Origin: Leptospiraceae bacterium
GTDB lineage: Bacteria > Spirochaetota > Leptospiria > Leptospirales > Leptonemataceae
Assembly: GCA_026418015.1 (NCBI GenBank)
Contig: JAOACE010000015.1
Span: forward strand, 1 to 64,000
DNA: 64,000 bases
Direction of reading: 5' to 3'
The translations under genes and the position numbers were made by a program. The notes under the pieces were generated by a model. That model did no database searches. It was not told where the DNA came from and saw only the letters and a program-made list of their open reading frames with translations. This document shows, in pieces, positions 18,280-26,512 of this stretch. Every line of letters begins with the position of its first letter. Within the stretch, counting starts at the first letter, position 1.

Positions 18280-18810
18280 ATGGCAGTAGCAGAAGAAGAA
18301 TTAGAAGAAGAACAACAACAGCCAATCCAACCTGTTCAACAGACTGGAATTAACAGAATTATTAAAATATTGATTTATGTTGCACTTGGTTTGGTAGGAA
18401 TAACAGTAATGTCTATTATATCTTATTATGTGGCGAAATATGCAACAGCTCAACAATATAAAGAAGTTGCATCAATTGCTGTTGTTAAACCACCTCCACC
18501 TTTGGATGTATACAATTTTACAGATGAATTTCGCGTAAATACTGCGGATAAAGAAGAAACCCATTTTATTAAGCTCAAATTAAGTTTGGCGTTTGAACCA
18601 GGAAATAAAGCATTATCTGGGGAATTGGCACAGAGAGCACCACAATTAAGAAATATTATTAACCTAATATTGGCTGGTAAAACAAAAGAAGAACTATCTA
18701 CACAACAAGGTCAGTTAGAATTAAGAGAAGAAATCAAAGCATCTATCAATCATGTTCTTTCCGAAGGGAAGGTAGAAGAAGTTTATTTTAGCGAATTTAT
18801 TGTAAACTAA
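18280..18810 (+). CDS. fliL: Flagellar basal-body protein FliL
   Basis: FliL is an inner-membrane protein that rings the stator and supports torque under load. The 176-residue protein has an acidic/Gln-rich cytoplasmic N-terminus, one TM helix (IIKILIYVALGLVGITVMSII), a proline run (VVKPPPPLDVYNF) and a periplasmic stomatin-like domain ending VEEVYFSEFIVN, as in the family. A near-perfect AAGGAGGT site precedes the ATG. In many spirochaetes fliM and fliN follow; here the next gene is an MBOAT acyltransferase, so the usual flagellar run is interrupted. Confidence 0.92.
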   Translation: MAVAEEELEEEQQQPIQPVQQTGINRIIKILIYVALGLVGITVMSIISYYVAKYATAQQYKEVASIAVVKPPPPLDVYNFTDEFRVNTADKEETHFIKLKLSLAFEPGNKALSGELAQRAPQLRNIINLILAGKTKEELSTQQGQLELREEIKASINHVLSEGKVEEVYFSEFIVN

Positions 18811-18855
18811 TTAAGCATTTGACGGTAATTCTAATCTAGAAGAAATTGAACTTTA

Positions 18856-20268
18856 ATGCTGTTTCATTCTACAATATTTTTGCTTTTATTTTTATCGATT
18901 TATATTTTCTATTGGTGGTTGCCAGTAAAGGGAAAACATTATCTAATCATTATAACCAGTTTTTTGTTCTATTTGTGGTATTCTGTGCCTTTTTTTTTGA
19001 TGTTTCTTTTTTTAAGTATAATCAACTATTTTGCAGCTGATTATTTATTAAAAAATAAAAATAAAAAAATTTTAATATTAATTGTTTCTGTTGATCTATC
19101 TGTCTTAGGTTTTTTTAAATACTTTTATCTTTTCGCAACTAGTTTAGGATATTTAATTCAAAATCCCTATTTACTACATGTTAAAGAAAATTTAATTAAA
19201 GATTATCAATTAGAAATCATTTTGCCAATTGGTATTAGTTTTTATACATTTCAGATCATTGCTTATGTAGTAGATTGTTATAGAAATACTATATCCGAAA
19301 AAATCTCTTTTAGAAAATTTATTGTTTTTATTCTATTTTTCCCTCAATTTGTCGCTGGTCCTATTCTTCGCGCAACTGATTTTATCCCACAAATTGATCA
19401 TCCCAAATTAGAAAAAAGAAAGATTTATATAGGTTCTTTATTAATTTTATTAGGTATTTTTAAAAAGGTTTTAGTTGCAGATCCAATTGGTTATTATACC
19501 TTACCCGTATGGCAAAATCCATTGAATTATGATGCATTAAACTATTGGTTTTTGATTTTTGCTTTTGTGGTTCAAGTATATGCTGATTTTTCGGGTTATA
19601 CGGATATGGCTCGTGGTTTATCAAAATTATTAGGATACGAAATACCAGAGAACTTTTGTGGTCCTTTACTATCAAGTTCTATGTCCGAATTATGGAATCG
19701 TTGGCATATTACTCTATCGAGTTGGCTAAGGGATTATATTTATATTCCTCTTGGTGGTTCAAGACGAGGAGAAATACGAACCTATGTAAATTTATTTATT
19801 ACCATGTCTTTGGGTGGTTTGTGGCATGGTGCAACCTGGAATATGCTAATTTGGGGAATGTTAATGGGAATTTATTTATCTGTTGAACGTTTAATGAATG
19901 TTCATCAAATCAAACTTTTAAGTGATAATTCTCTTACTTTAATTATTAAGCGGTTTATTACTTTATTTATGTTCGCATTCATGGCAATATTTTTTGCTAC
20001 ACCTACGTTAGAAAATGCCTTTGTGATTATTAAAGGAATGTTCTTACTACCTCGCGGAAATCCTCTAATATCTTACGAAACGGTGATAGTATTAATTCTT
20101 ATAGGTCTTTTTTTAAACTATCTCCAGTATAATAGAACTATCATCGAAGAAATCTATAAAAACGAAAAACTACAAATTATTTTTATAATCTTAGGTGCTT
20201 TTATTCTTACCTATTTATTGTATCTATATGGAGATATGGGAGGAACATTTATCTACTTTGCTTTTTAA
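18856..20268 (+). CDS. MBOAT-family O-acyltransferase (AlgI-like)
   Basis: A 470-residue polytopic membrane protein of the AlgI/DltB/PatA type that moves acyl groups across the inner membrane onto exported polymers or proteins. Family motifs are LPIGISFYTFQIIAYVVDCYR, FPQFVAGPILRATDF, YADFSGYTDMARG, LWNRWHITLSSWLRDYIYIPLGGSR and the catalytic-His segment SLGGLWHGATWNM. About ten hydrophobic segments are visible. No AlgJ/AlgX/DltD-like partner lies next to it, so the acceptor is unknown. It starts 45 bases after fliL on the same strand and overlaps the convergent hemW by 4 bases at the stops. Confidence 0.9.
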   Translation: MLFHSTIFLLLFLSIYIFYWWLPVKGKHYLIIITSFLFYLWYSVPFFLMFLFLSIINYFAADYLLKNKNKKILILIVSVDLSVLGFFKYFYLFATSLGYLIQNPYLLHVKENLIKDYQLEIILPIGISFYTFQIIAYVVDCYRNTISEKISFRKFIVFILFFPQFVAGPILRATDFIPQIDHPKLEKRKIYIGSLLILLGIFKKVLVADPIGYYTLPVWQNPLNYDALNYWFLIFAFVVQVYADFSGYTDMARGLSKLLGYEIPENFCGPLLSSSMSELWNRWHITLSSWLRDYIYIPLGGSRRGEIRTYVNLFITMSLGGLWHGATWNMLIWGMLMGIYLSVERLMNVHQIKLLSDNSLTLIIKRFITLFMFAFMAIFFATPTLENAFVIIKGMFLLPRGNPLISYETVIVLILIGLFLNYLQYNRTIIEEIYKNEKLQIIFIILGAFILTYLLYLYGDMGGTFIYFAF

Positions 20269-21449
20269 TGTTTCTGGTTAATAATTAGATGATCCATTTT
20301 ATAAAAAAAATTAATAATTAAATTATCTAATATATTTATACCATCGGGATACCATTGAAAGTATGTATTATTTTCTTCGTAAAGGAATCTACCATATTTT
20401 TTATGGTTCATCTCTTCGAAAAAATCAAAGAATAAATCATATTCTTCTGTAATTTCTTTGATCCATTGTAAGTTGATAGGAATACAAAGTCGAAACATCG
20501 TAATTGCAACTTCTTTTCTTGGATCATGTTCAGAATAGTTTTGCTGAAAGTTTTTAAGCCACTTGTACCAATTTCTGTAATTGTTGTATCGATATTTACC
20601 ATTAAAACCATGTGCAGATGGACCTAAACCCATGTAAGGTTCGTATAACCAATAACGTAAATTGTGTCTACACTCATAATGTTTTTTAGAAAAATTAGAA
20701 ACTTCGTATTGTTGAATTGAAGCATTATTAATAATGGAAGGGATATTTATAAATATTTCTTCTTGGAGCATATGGTTTGGCTCTTTTAAGACATTTTGCT
20801 TTATGAGTTTTTCGTACATTGTACCCCATTCGACAGTTAAAGAATAGATCGATAAGTGCTTTAATGGGAATGTAAGTACATATTCTAAATCTTTCTTAAA
20901 TTCGTCGAATGTTTGGTTAGGAAATCCATAGATTAAATCTACTCCCCAATTATCAAAAATACTCGAAATGTTGTGTAATACTTCTTCGTAATGGAAAATA
21001 TTGTAATAGCGATTCATCTGTTCTAGATATTGATAGTTTTTTGTTTGATATCCAACATTAATTCGGTTGATTCCTATCTCTTTTAATGATTCCAAATATG
21101 TTTTATTGTACAAATGTTCTGGGTTTCCTTCAAGAGTAATTTCGCAATCATCAGAAAAGCGAAAAAATTCTTTGAATAAATTGAATATCTGAACGATGGA
21201 TTCTGGTGATAAAAAAGATGCTGTACCTCCTCCAAAATAGATTGTATTGACTACTTCGAAATGTTTAAAATATGCATATCTTAATAAAAATTCTTCTGTA
21301 ATTCTTTCTACAAAAATCTTTTCTATTTGTTTAGTATCTTCTTGAAATTCTTTTATCGATAGAGAATAAAAATCACAATAATGACATTTTTGAACACAAA
21401 AAGGAAAATGAATATAGATGCCTAATAAATTGGGAATACGTTGAATCAT
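20265..21449 (-). CDS. hemW: Radical SAM heme chaperone HemW-like protein
   Basis: A 394-residue radical S-adenosylmethionine protein of the HemW (formerly 'oxygen-independent coproporphyrinogen oxidase-like') group, thought to deliver heme to respiratory proteins. The [4Fe-4S]/SAM motif is in GIYIHFPFCVQKCHYCDFYS, where the extra Cys of true HemN (CxxxCxxCxC) is replaced by Phe, favouring HemW. Further support comes from YFGGGTASFL, EGNPEHL, GINRINVGYQ and DLIYGFPNQT. The frame extends to a TTG at 21488; the ATG at 21449 puts the usual short spacer before the motif. Both lack a clear ribosome-binding site. Confidence 0.87.
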   Translation of the reverse strand: MIQRIPNLLGIYIHFPFCVQKCHYCDFYSLSIKEFQEDTKQIEKIFVERITEEFLLRYAYFKHFEVVNTIYFGGGTASFLSPESIVQIFNLFKEFFRFSDDCEITLEGNPEHLYNKTYLESLKEIGINRINVGYQTKNYQYLEQMNRYYNIFHYEEVLHNISSIFDNWGVDLIYGFPNQTFDEFKKDLEYVLTFPLKHLSIYSLTVEWGTMYEKLIKQNVLKEPNHMLQEEIFINIPSIINNASIQQYEVSNFSKKHYECRHNLRYWLYEPYMGLGPSAHGFNGKYRYNNYRNWYKWLKNFQQNYSEHDPRKEVAITMFRLCIPINLQWIKEITEEYDLFFDFFEEMNHKKYGRFLYEENNTYFQWYPDGINILDNLIINFFYKMDHLIINQKH

Positions 21450-21505
21450 AGGATAGTTTATTTTAATATAAAATGATTCTTCTGTCAATAAGAAATAAAA
21501 AATTC

Positions 21506-21533
21506 TTGCATTGAATATTTTAGAAATTATTAT
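21506..21533 (+). promoter_or_regulatory. Candidate sigma-70 promoter of hsp20
   Basis: TTGCAT (21506-21511), a 16-base spacer and TATTAT (21528-21533) lie just upstream of the small heat-shock gene, leaving a leader of about 18 bases with the CGGAGG site. No CIRCE (HrcA) element is visible, and the leader is too short for a ROSE-type thermometer. Confidence 0.45.
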
Positions 21534-21557
21534 GTTAAAAAAAAATCGGAGGATTTT

Positions 21558-22064
21558 ATGAAAGACTGGTTACCAGATTTTTCCAAAGCATGGGAAAGGG
21601 GAGAGAATATTCGAAAAGATGTAGAACATTATTTAACCCAAGTTCAAAGAGATATGGAAAAGATGTTTACAGATTTGCGAAGAGGGTTTGATTTTCAGAT
21701 GGAAGAAGCATCTAAGTTTATAAAAAGATTTGTTCCATCTATCAATGTTAGCGAGGATGACGAAAAAATTACTATTAAAGTAGAACTTCCTGGTGTAGAA
21801 CCCAAAGATGTACATTTAACCGTAGAAAATGATACTTTAATCATCGAAGGAGAAAAAAAAGAAGAAAAGAAATCAGAAAAAGAAGAATTCAAAATTATCG
21901 AAAGTGCTTATGGTCAGTTTAAAAGGGTGATTGCGCTTCCTAATTCTATTGATGCAAACAAAATAGAAGCAAACTATAAAAATGGTGTATTGAACATTAT
22001 CTTGCCCAAAAAAGAAGAAGCAAAAAAACCCAAGCAAAAAATCGAAATAAAAACAGAAGGTTAG
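21558..22064 (+). CDS. Hsp20/alpha-crystallin small heat-shock protein
   Basis: A 168-residue ATP-independent holdase chaperone that forms oligomers and binds unfolding proteins. The N-terminal 55 residues are helical and amphipathic. The alpha-crystallin domain (about 60-155) shows PSINVSEDDEKITIKVELPGVEPKDVHLTV and GQFKRVIALPNSIDANKIEANYKNGVLNIILPK. The C-terminal tail is Lys-rich; it lacks an obvious I-x-I but ends KQKIEIKTEG, where IEI could serve. It is monocistronic between a promoter and a strong hairpin. Confidence 0.92.
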   Translation: MKDWLPDFSKAWERGENIRKDVEHYLTQVQRDMEKMFTDLRRGFDFQMEEASKFIKRFVPSINVSEDDEKITIKVELPGVEPKDVHLTVENDTLIIEGEKKEEKKSEKEEFKIIESAYGQFKRVIALPNSIDANKIEANYKNGVLNIILPKKEEAKKPKQKIEIKTEG

Positions 22065-22070
22065 TATGGA

Positions 22071-22100
22071 TTGAATCATCCAGTTGTCTGGATGATTCAA
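22071..22100 (+). terminator. Perfect hairpin after hsp20
   Basis: A 13-bp perfect stem (TTGAATCATCCAG / CTGGATGATTCAA) with a TTGT loop starts 6 bases after the hsp20 stop. It is followed by TATAAAAAAA rather than a T-run, so it may stabilise the mRNA end or terminate by another route. It is the longest perfect inverted repeat I noticed in the window. Confidence 0.6.
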
Positions 22101-22114
22101 TATAAAAAAAGAAA

Positions 22115-22142
22115 TTGACAATCAAACGATAATTCTTATAAT
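22115..22142 (+). promoter_or_regulatory. Consensus sigma-70 promoter of fliG
   Basis: A perfect -35 TTGACA (22115-22120) and a perfect -10 TATAAT (22137-22142) are separated by 16 bases. Transcription would start near 22149, about 40 bases before the fliG ATG. Both hexamers being exact makes this the best promoter in the window. It implies housekeeping, not flagellar-sigma, control of fliG. Confidence 0.8.
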
Positions 22143-22189
22143 TTATTCTAGAAATAGCCGATTGAATAATATAGATTAAGGAATTTTAT

Positions 22190-23212
22190 ATGGCAGTATC
22201 TCATTCCAAAAAAACGCAATATACTGGTAAACAAAAAGCAGCGATATTTTTAATTACATTAGGTCCAGAGGTTGCAGCAGAAATTTTTAAACATTTGCGT
22301 GAGGATGAGATCGAAACTTTAACCTTCGAAATGGCAAAATTAGATAAAATAACACCAGAGGATAAAGAAGCAGTTCTATTGGAATTTAATGAGCTCATGA
22401 TGGCTCAGGAATTTATTACAACTGGTGGTATTGATTATGCAAGAGAAGTACTAGAAAAAGCATTAGGTACTCAAAAAGCAATCGATATTATCAACCGTTT
22501 AACATCCAGTTTACAAACACGTCCATTCGATTTTATTCGTAGACAAGATCCACAACATTTATTAAACTTTATCCAAAATGAGCATCCACAAACAATTGCT
22601 CTAATCTTATGTTATATGGATCCCAATAAGGCATCTCAGATTTTGTCAAGTTTACCCCATAATATACAAGCAGATGTGGCAAAACGAGTTGCTTTGATGG
22701 AACGTGTTTCTCCAGATATTTTAAGAGAAGTAGAAAGAGTCTTAGAAAGAAAGTTATCTGCACTTTCTTCCGAAGATTATACCTCTGCTGGTGGAATTGA
22801 TGCAATCGTAGAAATCTTGAATAACGTAGATAGAGCCACAGAAAAAACCATTATCGAAGCATTAGAAGACGATGATCCCGAGTTAGCAGAAGAGATCAAA
22901 AAACGAATGTTTGTTTTCGAAGATATTGTATTGTTAGAAGATAGAGCTATTCAAAGGGTATTAAGAGAGGTGGATAACCAAGATTTGGCGAGAGCATTAA
23001 AGCAAGTTGATCCTGATGTGCAAGAAAAGATTTTTAAAAATATGTCTAAAAGAGCTGCCACATTACTAAAAGAAGATATGGAATATATGGGTCCTATTAG
23101 ATTAAAAGATGTGGAAGAAGCACAACAAAAGATTGTTAATATCATCAGGAAGTTAGAAGAACAAGGAGAAATCGTTGTTGCTCGTGGTGGAGAAGATGAA
23201 GTCCTTGTTTAA
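22190..23212 (+). CDS. fliG: Flagellar motor switch protein FliG
   Basis: FliG is the C-ring protein that receives torque from MotA and links to FliF and FliM. The 340-residue protein has the three FliG domains: N-terminal (KQKAAIFLITLGPEVAAEIFKHL), the middle with the EHPQTIALILCYMDP surface that binds FliM, and the C-terminal domain with MFVFEDIVLLEDRAIQRVLREVD, whose charged residues meet the stator. It has its own promoter and is separated from the mot genes by unrelated genes. A DUF167 gene begins 5 bases after its stop, probably on the same transcript. Spirochaetes often encode two FliG paralogues; this one looks complete. Confidence 0.95.
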   Translation: MAVSHSKKTQYTGKQKAAIFLITLGPEVAAEIFKHLREDEIETLTFEMAKLDKITPEDKEAVLLEFNELMMAQEFITTGGIDYAREVLEKALGTQKAIDIINRLTSSLQTRPFDFIRRQDPQHLLNFIQNEHPQTIALILCYMDPNKASQILSSLPHNIQADVAKRVALMERVSPDILREVERVLERKLSALSSEDYTSAGGIDAIVEILNNVDRATEKTIIEALEDDDPELAEEIKKRMFVFEDIVLLEDRAIQRVLREVDNQDLARALKQVDPDVQEKIFKNMSKRAATLLKEDMEYMGPIRLKDVEEAQQKIVNIIRKLEEQGEIVVARGGEDEVLV

Positions 23213-23217
23213 CATTT

Positions 23218-23445
23218 ATGAAGATAAAAATTACTGTAAAACCACGATCTTCGCAAAGGAAACTCTTGCCTGTTGATAATAGCAACCAAGAATTTATTGC
23301 CTATTTAAACGCCCCTCCCATAGATGGTAAAGCCAACGAAGAACTAATATCCTTAATTTCTGACTACTTCAAAGTTCCTAAATCTAAAGTTTTATTCAAA
23401 AGTGGGTTAAAATCTCGTCAAAAAATAGTAGAAATTTTGGATTAA
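23218..23445 (+). CDS. DUF167 / YggU family protein
   Basis: A 75-residue protein of the DUF167 (YggU) family. The start MKIKITVKPRSSQ, the core NAPPIDGKANEELISLISDYFKV and the end KVLFKSGLKSRQKIVEI match the family fold well. Its function is unknown despite wide conservation. It follows fliG by 5 bases and is probably read from the fliG promoter. Confidence 0.88.
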   Translation: MKIKITVKPRSSQRKLLPVDNSNQEFIAYLNAPPIDGKANEELISLISDYFKVPKSKVLFKSGLKSRQKIVEILD

Positions 23446-23473
23446 TTAAAAACCTTAAAACATAAGAATTAAC

Positions 23474-26400
23474 ATGAATAAAAGATGTTTTTTTTTAACA
23501 ATGATTTATATCTTTTTTTCTTTTTCTATATTCTGCAATCCTATTATCTTAAACAATTGGTTTTATTGTTATTCGTTGGATTTTGAACCCTCTAAAACCT
23601 CTTCTTGTGATTGGAAGCCATGGTCTTTAGAAAGTATAAAAAACGATCGCAATAAACGCAATGTTGTCTGGTTAAAGGTTAAAATACCCCAAATCGACTT
23701 AAAAGATCCTGTAATATTTTTCGATAGCATAGATTTGAATTATGAACTTTATATAGAAAACAAACTTTATCATCAATATGGAAAATTTGATAAAAATTTT
23801 AATGTAATTTTTGATGGATGGCCTTTACATATCATTCCTATTACAAAAGAATTTTCTAATAAAATTTTATATCTGAAAGTTTATAGCATCTATGAGTATC
23901 CAGATATTGGTATCTGGAAAAAACAATGGATCATCGAACGAGCAGATTTGTATTTTTATATATTAAAAGATTCATTTTCGGTTCTTATTATCTCTTTAAT
24001 TTTTTATTTTTCCAGTCTGTTGGCTTTTGGAATTTATATTGCGAACCGAAAATTCATCTTTAACCTTTATTTTAGTATTGTAGCATTGTTGATAGGAAAT
24101 TATCTATTCTTTTCTCCAGAAAATTTATTGTTGTTGTTACTTTTTTCTTATCCTCTTATATATTTTACGATCGAATATACATCCGTACATTTACTAATAA
24201 TATTTTTTTCTCTGTATTTGCAATCAGTATTAGAACTAAGAAAAAAAGAAATGTTATATTTAGCTTTAAACTACATACGATATTTGTTTTATATAGTATT
24301 CTTTTTAGGAATTTATCTTATTGTGTTTGATATAAATCGCTATTTTTATTTGCACTATTACGTTAATGTTATTATTGTAATAATTAATATATTTTTTTTA
24401 ATAATAATTTTTATTAAAATTTTTAATAAAGATATTAATGCAATATATATTTTTATCGGTTGTTTAAGTATTTCTGCTACTGGATTAATTGAATTAGCAA
24501 ATTATTTTGAGGTTTTTAAATTTTTTAATATATTTCATTTAGGTGGACTTATCTTTTTGTTAACAAACTATATTGTGCTTTCGAACAAATATTGGGCTAC
24601 TTTTAAACAATTGGAAATAACGAATCAACTATTACAACAAAAGCAAGATCAAATCGAAAAAATCCAACGATTAAAAGATAATTTTATTCTGGAAATTACT
24701 AGTAAAATTACCACTCCATTAAAAGATATTTTAACGTTAATAAAACAATATTTTGCACAAGATAGCGAAAAGGAATTATTATATAGGATTTTAGATAATT
24801 TTAAAAGAGAGATATTTCGTATTAATAGTCTTTTATCCTTCGAAAGAGATCAGGCTGATTTTTCTTCTAATAGAATTAATATAATAGAATTTTTAAAAAA
24901 TATTCATCAATTAGAATTAACCAGTTTAGAAAATAAAAAAATCGAAATTCTAGATCAAATCAATGCAAAAGATATTAGGATCGATTTTAATTATGAAATG
25001 CTAACACAAATTTTTGATGAGTTATTTTTTTATTCTTCTGGTAATGTTCGAATTTCTATCGATTTAGAATCTCTGGATGAGAATTATTTTTTGGTGATTA
25101 AAGTTGATTCAGAAAATGTTTATATGTATCCAGAAATCGAAAACTTTTTTACCCCTTATTTAAAGCTTAATTTTTTAGAAACTACGGGACTTTATCTAAT
25201 CTATATTTATATGAATTATTTTGCTGGAAAATTCTTGTATTATATTGACGATAAATCCATTGAATTTATTCTAAAATTTCCCCTAAAAAATAGTATTGAA
25301 AAATTAAAGGATCAGAGTGAAACCTTATTAGAATTTAATAATAAAAAAATATTTACGTCAAAAAGTTTTACCAAGAACAATAAACCTAAGATACTTTTTC
25401 TTTATGATGATATTCTTACGTTAAAAAATTTTTGTAAACTATTAGAAAAAGATTATCATATTTTTTGTACAAACGATCTTTCCTTAGCAGAAATACAATT
25501 AAAATCTGGGTATGATATATTTATATTTCCTCCTATTTTGTATGGAAATTCTTTATTGTCTTTTTTTAAAAAAATTCGTAGTTTATACGATCCATTTTCT
25601 TTGATTACGATTTTGATTAGTCCAGAAGGATTACTTTCTTGGAAAGATAAAATAAATTTAGGAATTCAGGATATTTTTATTATTAATAAAAATCAATGGA
25701 ACGAAGAAGAAATTCGATTGCGTATTCAGAACAGCTTGCTATTAAAAGATTATTATAAAAAATATTTAAATTATTTAAAATATCATCATGATGTAGTTGC
25801 ATTAGGAGAAATTCAAAACCATTTTTATAAAGATTACAATCAATACAAAGATTATGTGGAGTACGAAGTAAAATATTTTGCAACAGACGAAATCAGTGGC
25901 GATCTTGTTGATGTTTATAAAATATCCGATAAGATGTTACTCTTTATCATAGCAGATGTTACGGGTCATGGATTGTATCCAGCGTTTTTTTCTGTATTTT
26001 TAAGAATTTCCATGGATCTTTTTATTCGAGAGAAACCAAAAATCAATGGAAAAGAGTTGTTAGAAAAAATCAATAGAATGATTTTAAAATATTTTAATAA
26101 ACAGCTTGTTACGTTGAGTATGGTTTTTGTAGATATAGAAAATCAATTATTAAAATTCTATCGTGCTGGACATTTACCAGCATTATTCTATGATTCTTAT
26201 AGAAATCAATTTTTAGAAATTTTTCCCAAAGGCAAGATTCTTGGGGTTGTAGAAAGCGCATTTTGGGAAGAAATTGTTATAAATTATCATGTAGGTGATA
26301 GAATTTTTCTTTATACCGATGGATTGGTCGAAAGTATTTCTATGGATTATACAAAAAATATTGTAGAATTTATAAAAAAATATAATAAAATATTAAGTAT

Positions 26401-26512
26401 TAAAGAACTATCCGAAAAGATTTTTGTTGAATCTATCAAATTAAAAACAAATAGTAACAAAGAAAGATTTATAGAAGATGATATATCAACAATATTTATC
26501 GAGCTAAAATAA
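23474..26512 (+). CDS. 7TM sensor with degenerate kinase and receiver fused to SpoIIE phosphatase
   Basis: A 1012-residue inner-membrane signalling protein. Residues 1-21 are a signal peptide. About 25-160 is a 7TMR-DISM extracellular (jelly-roll, carbohydrate-type) domain, and about 165-375 holds seven membrane helices. A coiled coil (380-402) leads to a HisKA-like helix where the phospho-His is replaced by S410 (EITSKITTPLKDIL). A weak HATPase-like region (470-605) lacks the glycine boxes. A receiver-like domain (638-755) keeps D645-D646 but has no acceptor Asp (DIFIFPPILYG). The C-terminal PP2C/SpoIIE domain (795-1012) looks active, with metal ligands D810 (SGD), D828 (ADVTGHG), D950 (YTDG) and D1003. 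It likely dephosphorylates an anti-anti-sigma protein, but none is adjacent. Confidence 0.87.
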   Translation: MNKRCFFLTMIYIFFSFSIFCNPIILNNWFYCYSLDFEPSKTSSCDWKPWSLESIKNDRNKRNVVWLKVKIPQIDLKDPVIFFDSIDLNYELYIENKLYHQYGKFDKNFNVIFDGWPLHIIPITKEFSNKILYLKVYSIYEYPDIGIWKKQWIIERADLYFYILKDSFSVLIISLIFYFSSLLAFGIYIANRKFIFNLYFSIVALLIGNYLFFSPENLLLLLLFSYPLIYFTIEYTSVHLLIIFFSLYLQSVLELRKKEMLYLALNYIRYLFYIVFFLGIYLIVFDINRYFYLHYYVNVIIVIINIFFLIIIFIKIFNKDINAIYIFIGCLSISATGLIELANYFEVFKFFNIFHLGGLIFLLTNYIVLSNKYWATFKQLEITNQLLQQKQDQIEKIQRLKDNFILEITSKITTPLKDILTLIKQYFAQDSEKELLYRILDNFKREIFRINSLLSFERDQADFSSNRINIIEFLKNIHQLELTSLENKKIEILDQINAKDIRIDFNYEMLTQIFDELFFYSSGNVRISIDLESLDENYFLVIKVDSENVYMYPEIENFFTPYLKLNFLETTGLYLIYIYMNYFAGKFLYYIDDKSIEFILKFPLKNSIEKLKDQSETLLEFNNKKIFTSKSFTKNNKPKILFLYDDILTLKNFCKLLEKDYHIFCTNDLSLAEIQLKSGYDIFIFPPILYGNSLLSFFKKIRSLYDPFSLITILISPEGLLSWKDKINLGIQDIFIINKNQWNEEEIRLRIQNSLLLKDYYKKYLNYLKYHHDVVALGEIQNHFYKDYNQYKDYVEYEVKYFATDEISGDLVDVYKISDKMLLFIIADVTGHGLYPAFFSVFLRISMDLFIREKPKINGKELLEKINRMILKYFNKQLVTLSMVFVDIENQLLKFYRAGHLPALFYDSYRNQFLEIFPKGKILGVVESAFWEEIVINYHVGDRIFLYTDGLVESISMDYTKNIVEFIKKYNKILSIKELSEKIFVESIKLKTNSNKERFIEDDISTIFIELK

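Noticed and set aside
21534-21557. HrcA/CIRCE or RNA-thermometer control of hsp20
   Set aside because: No TTAGCACTC inverted repeat is present and the predicted leader is too short to fold a thermometer.
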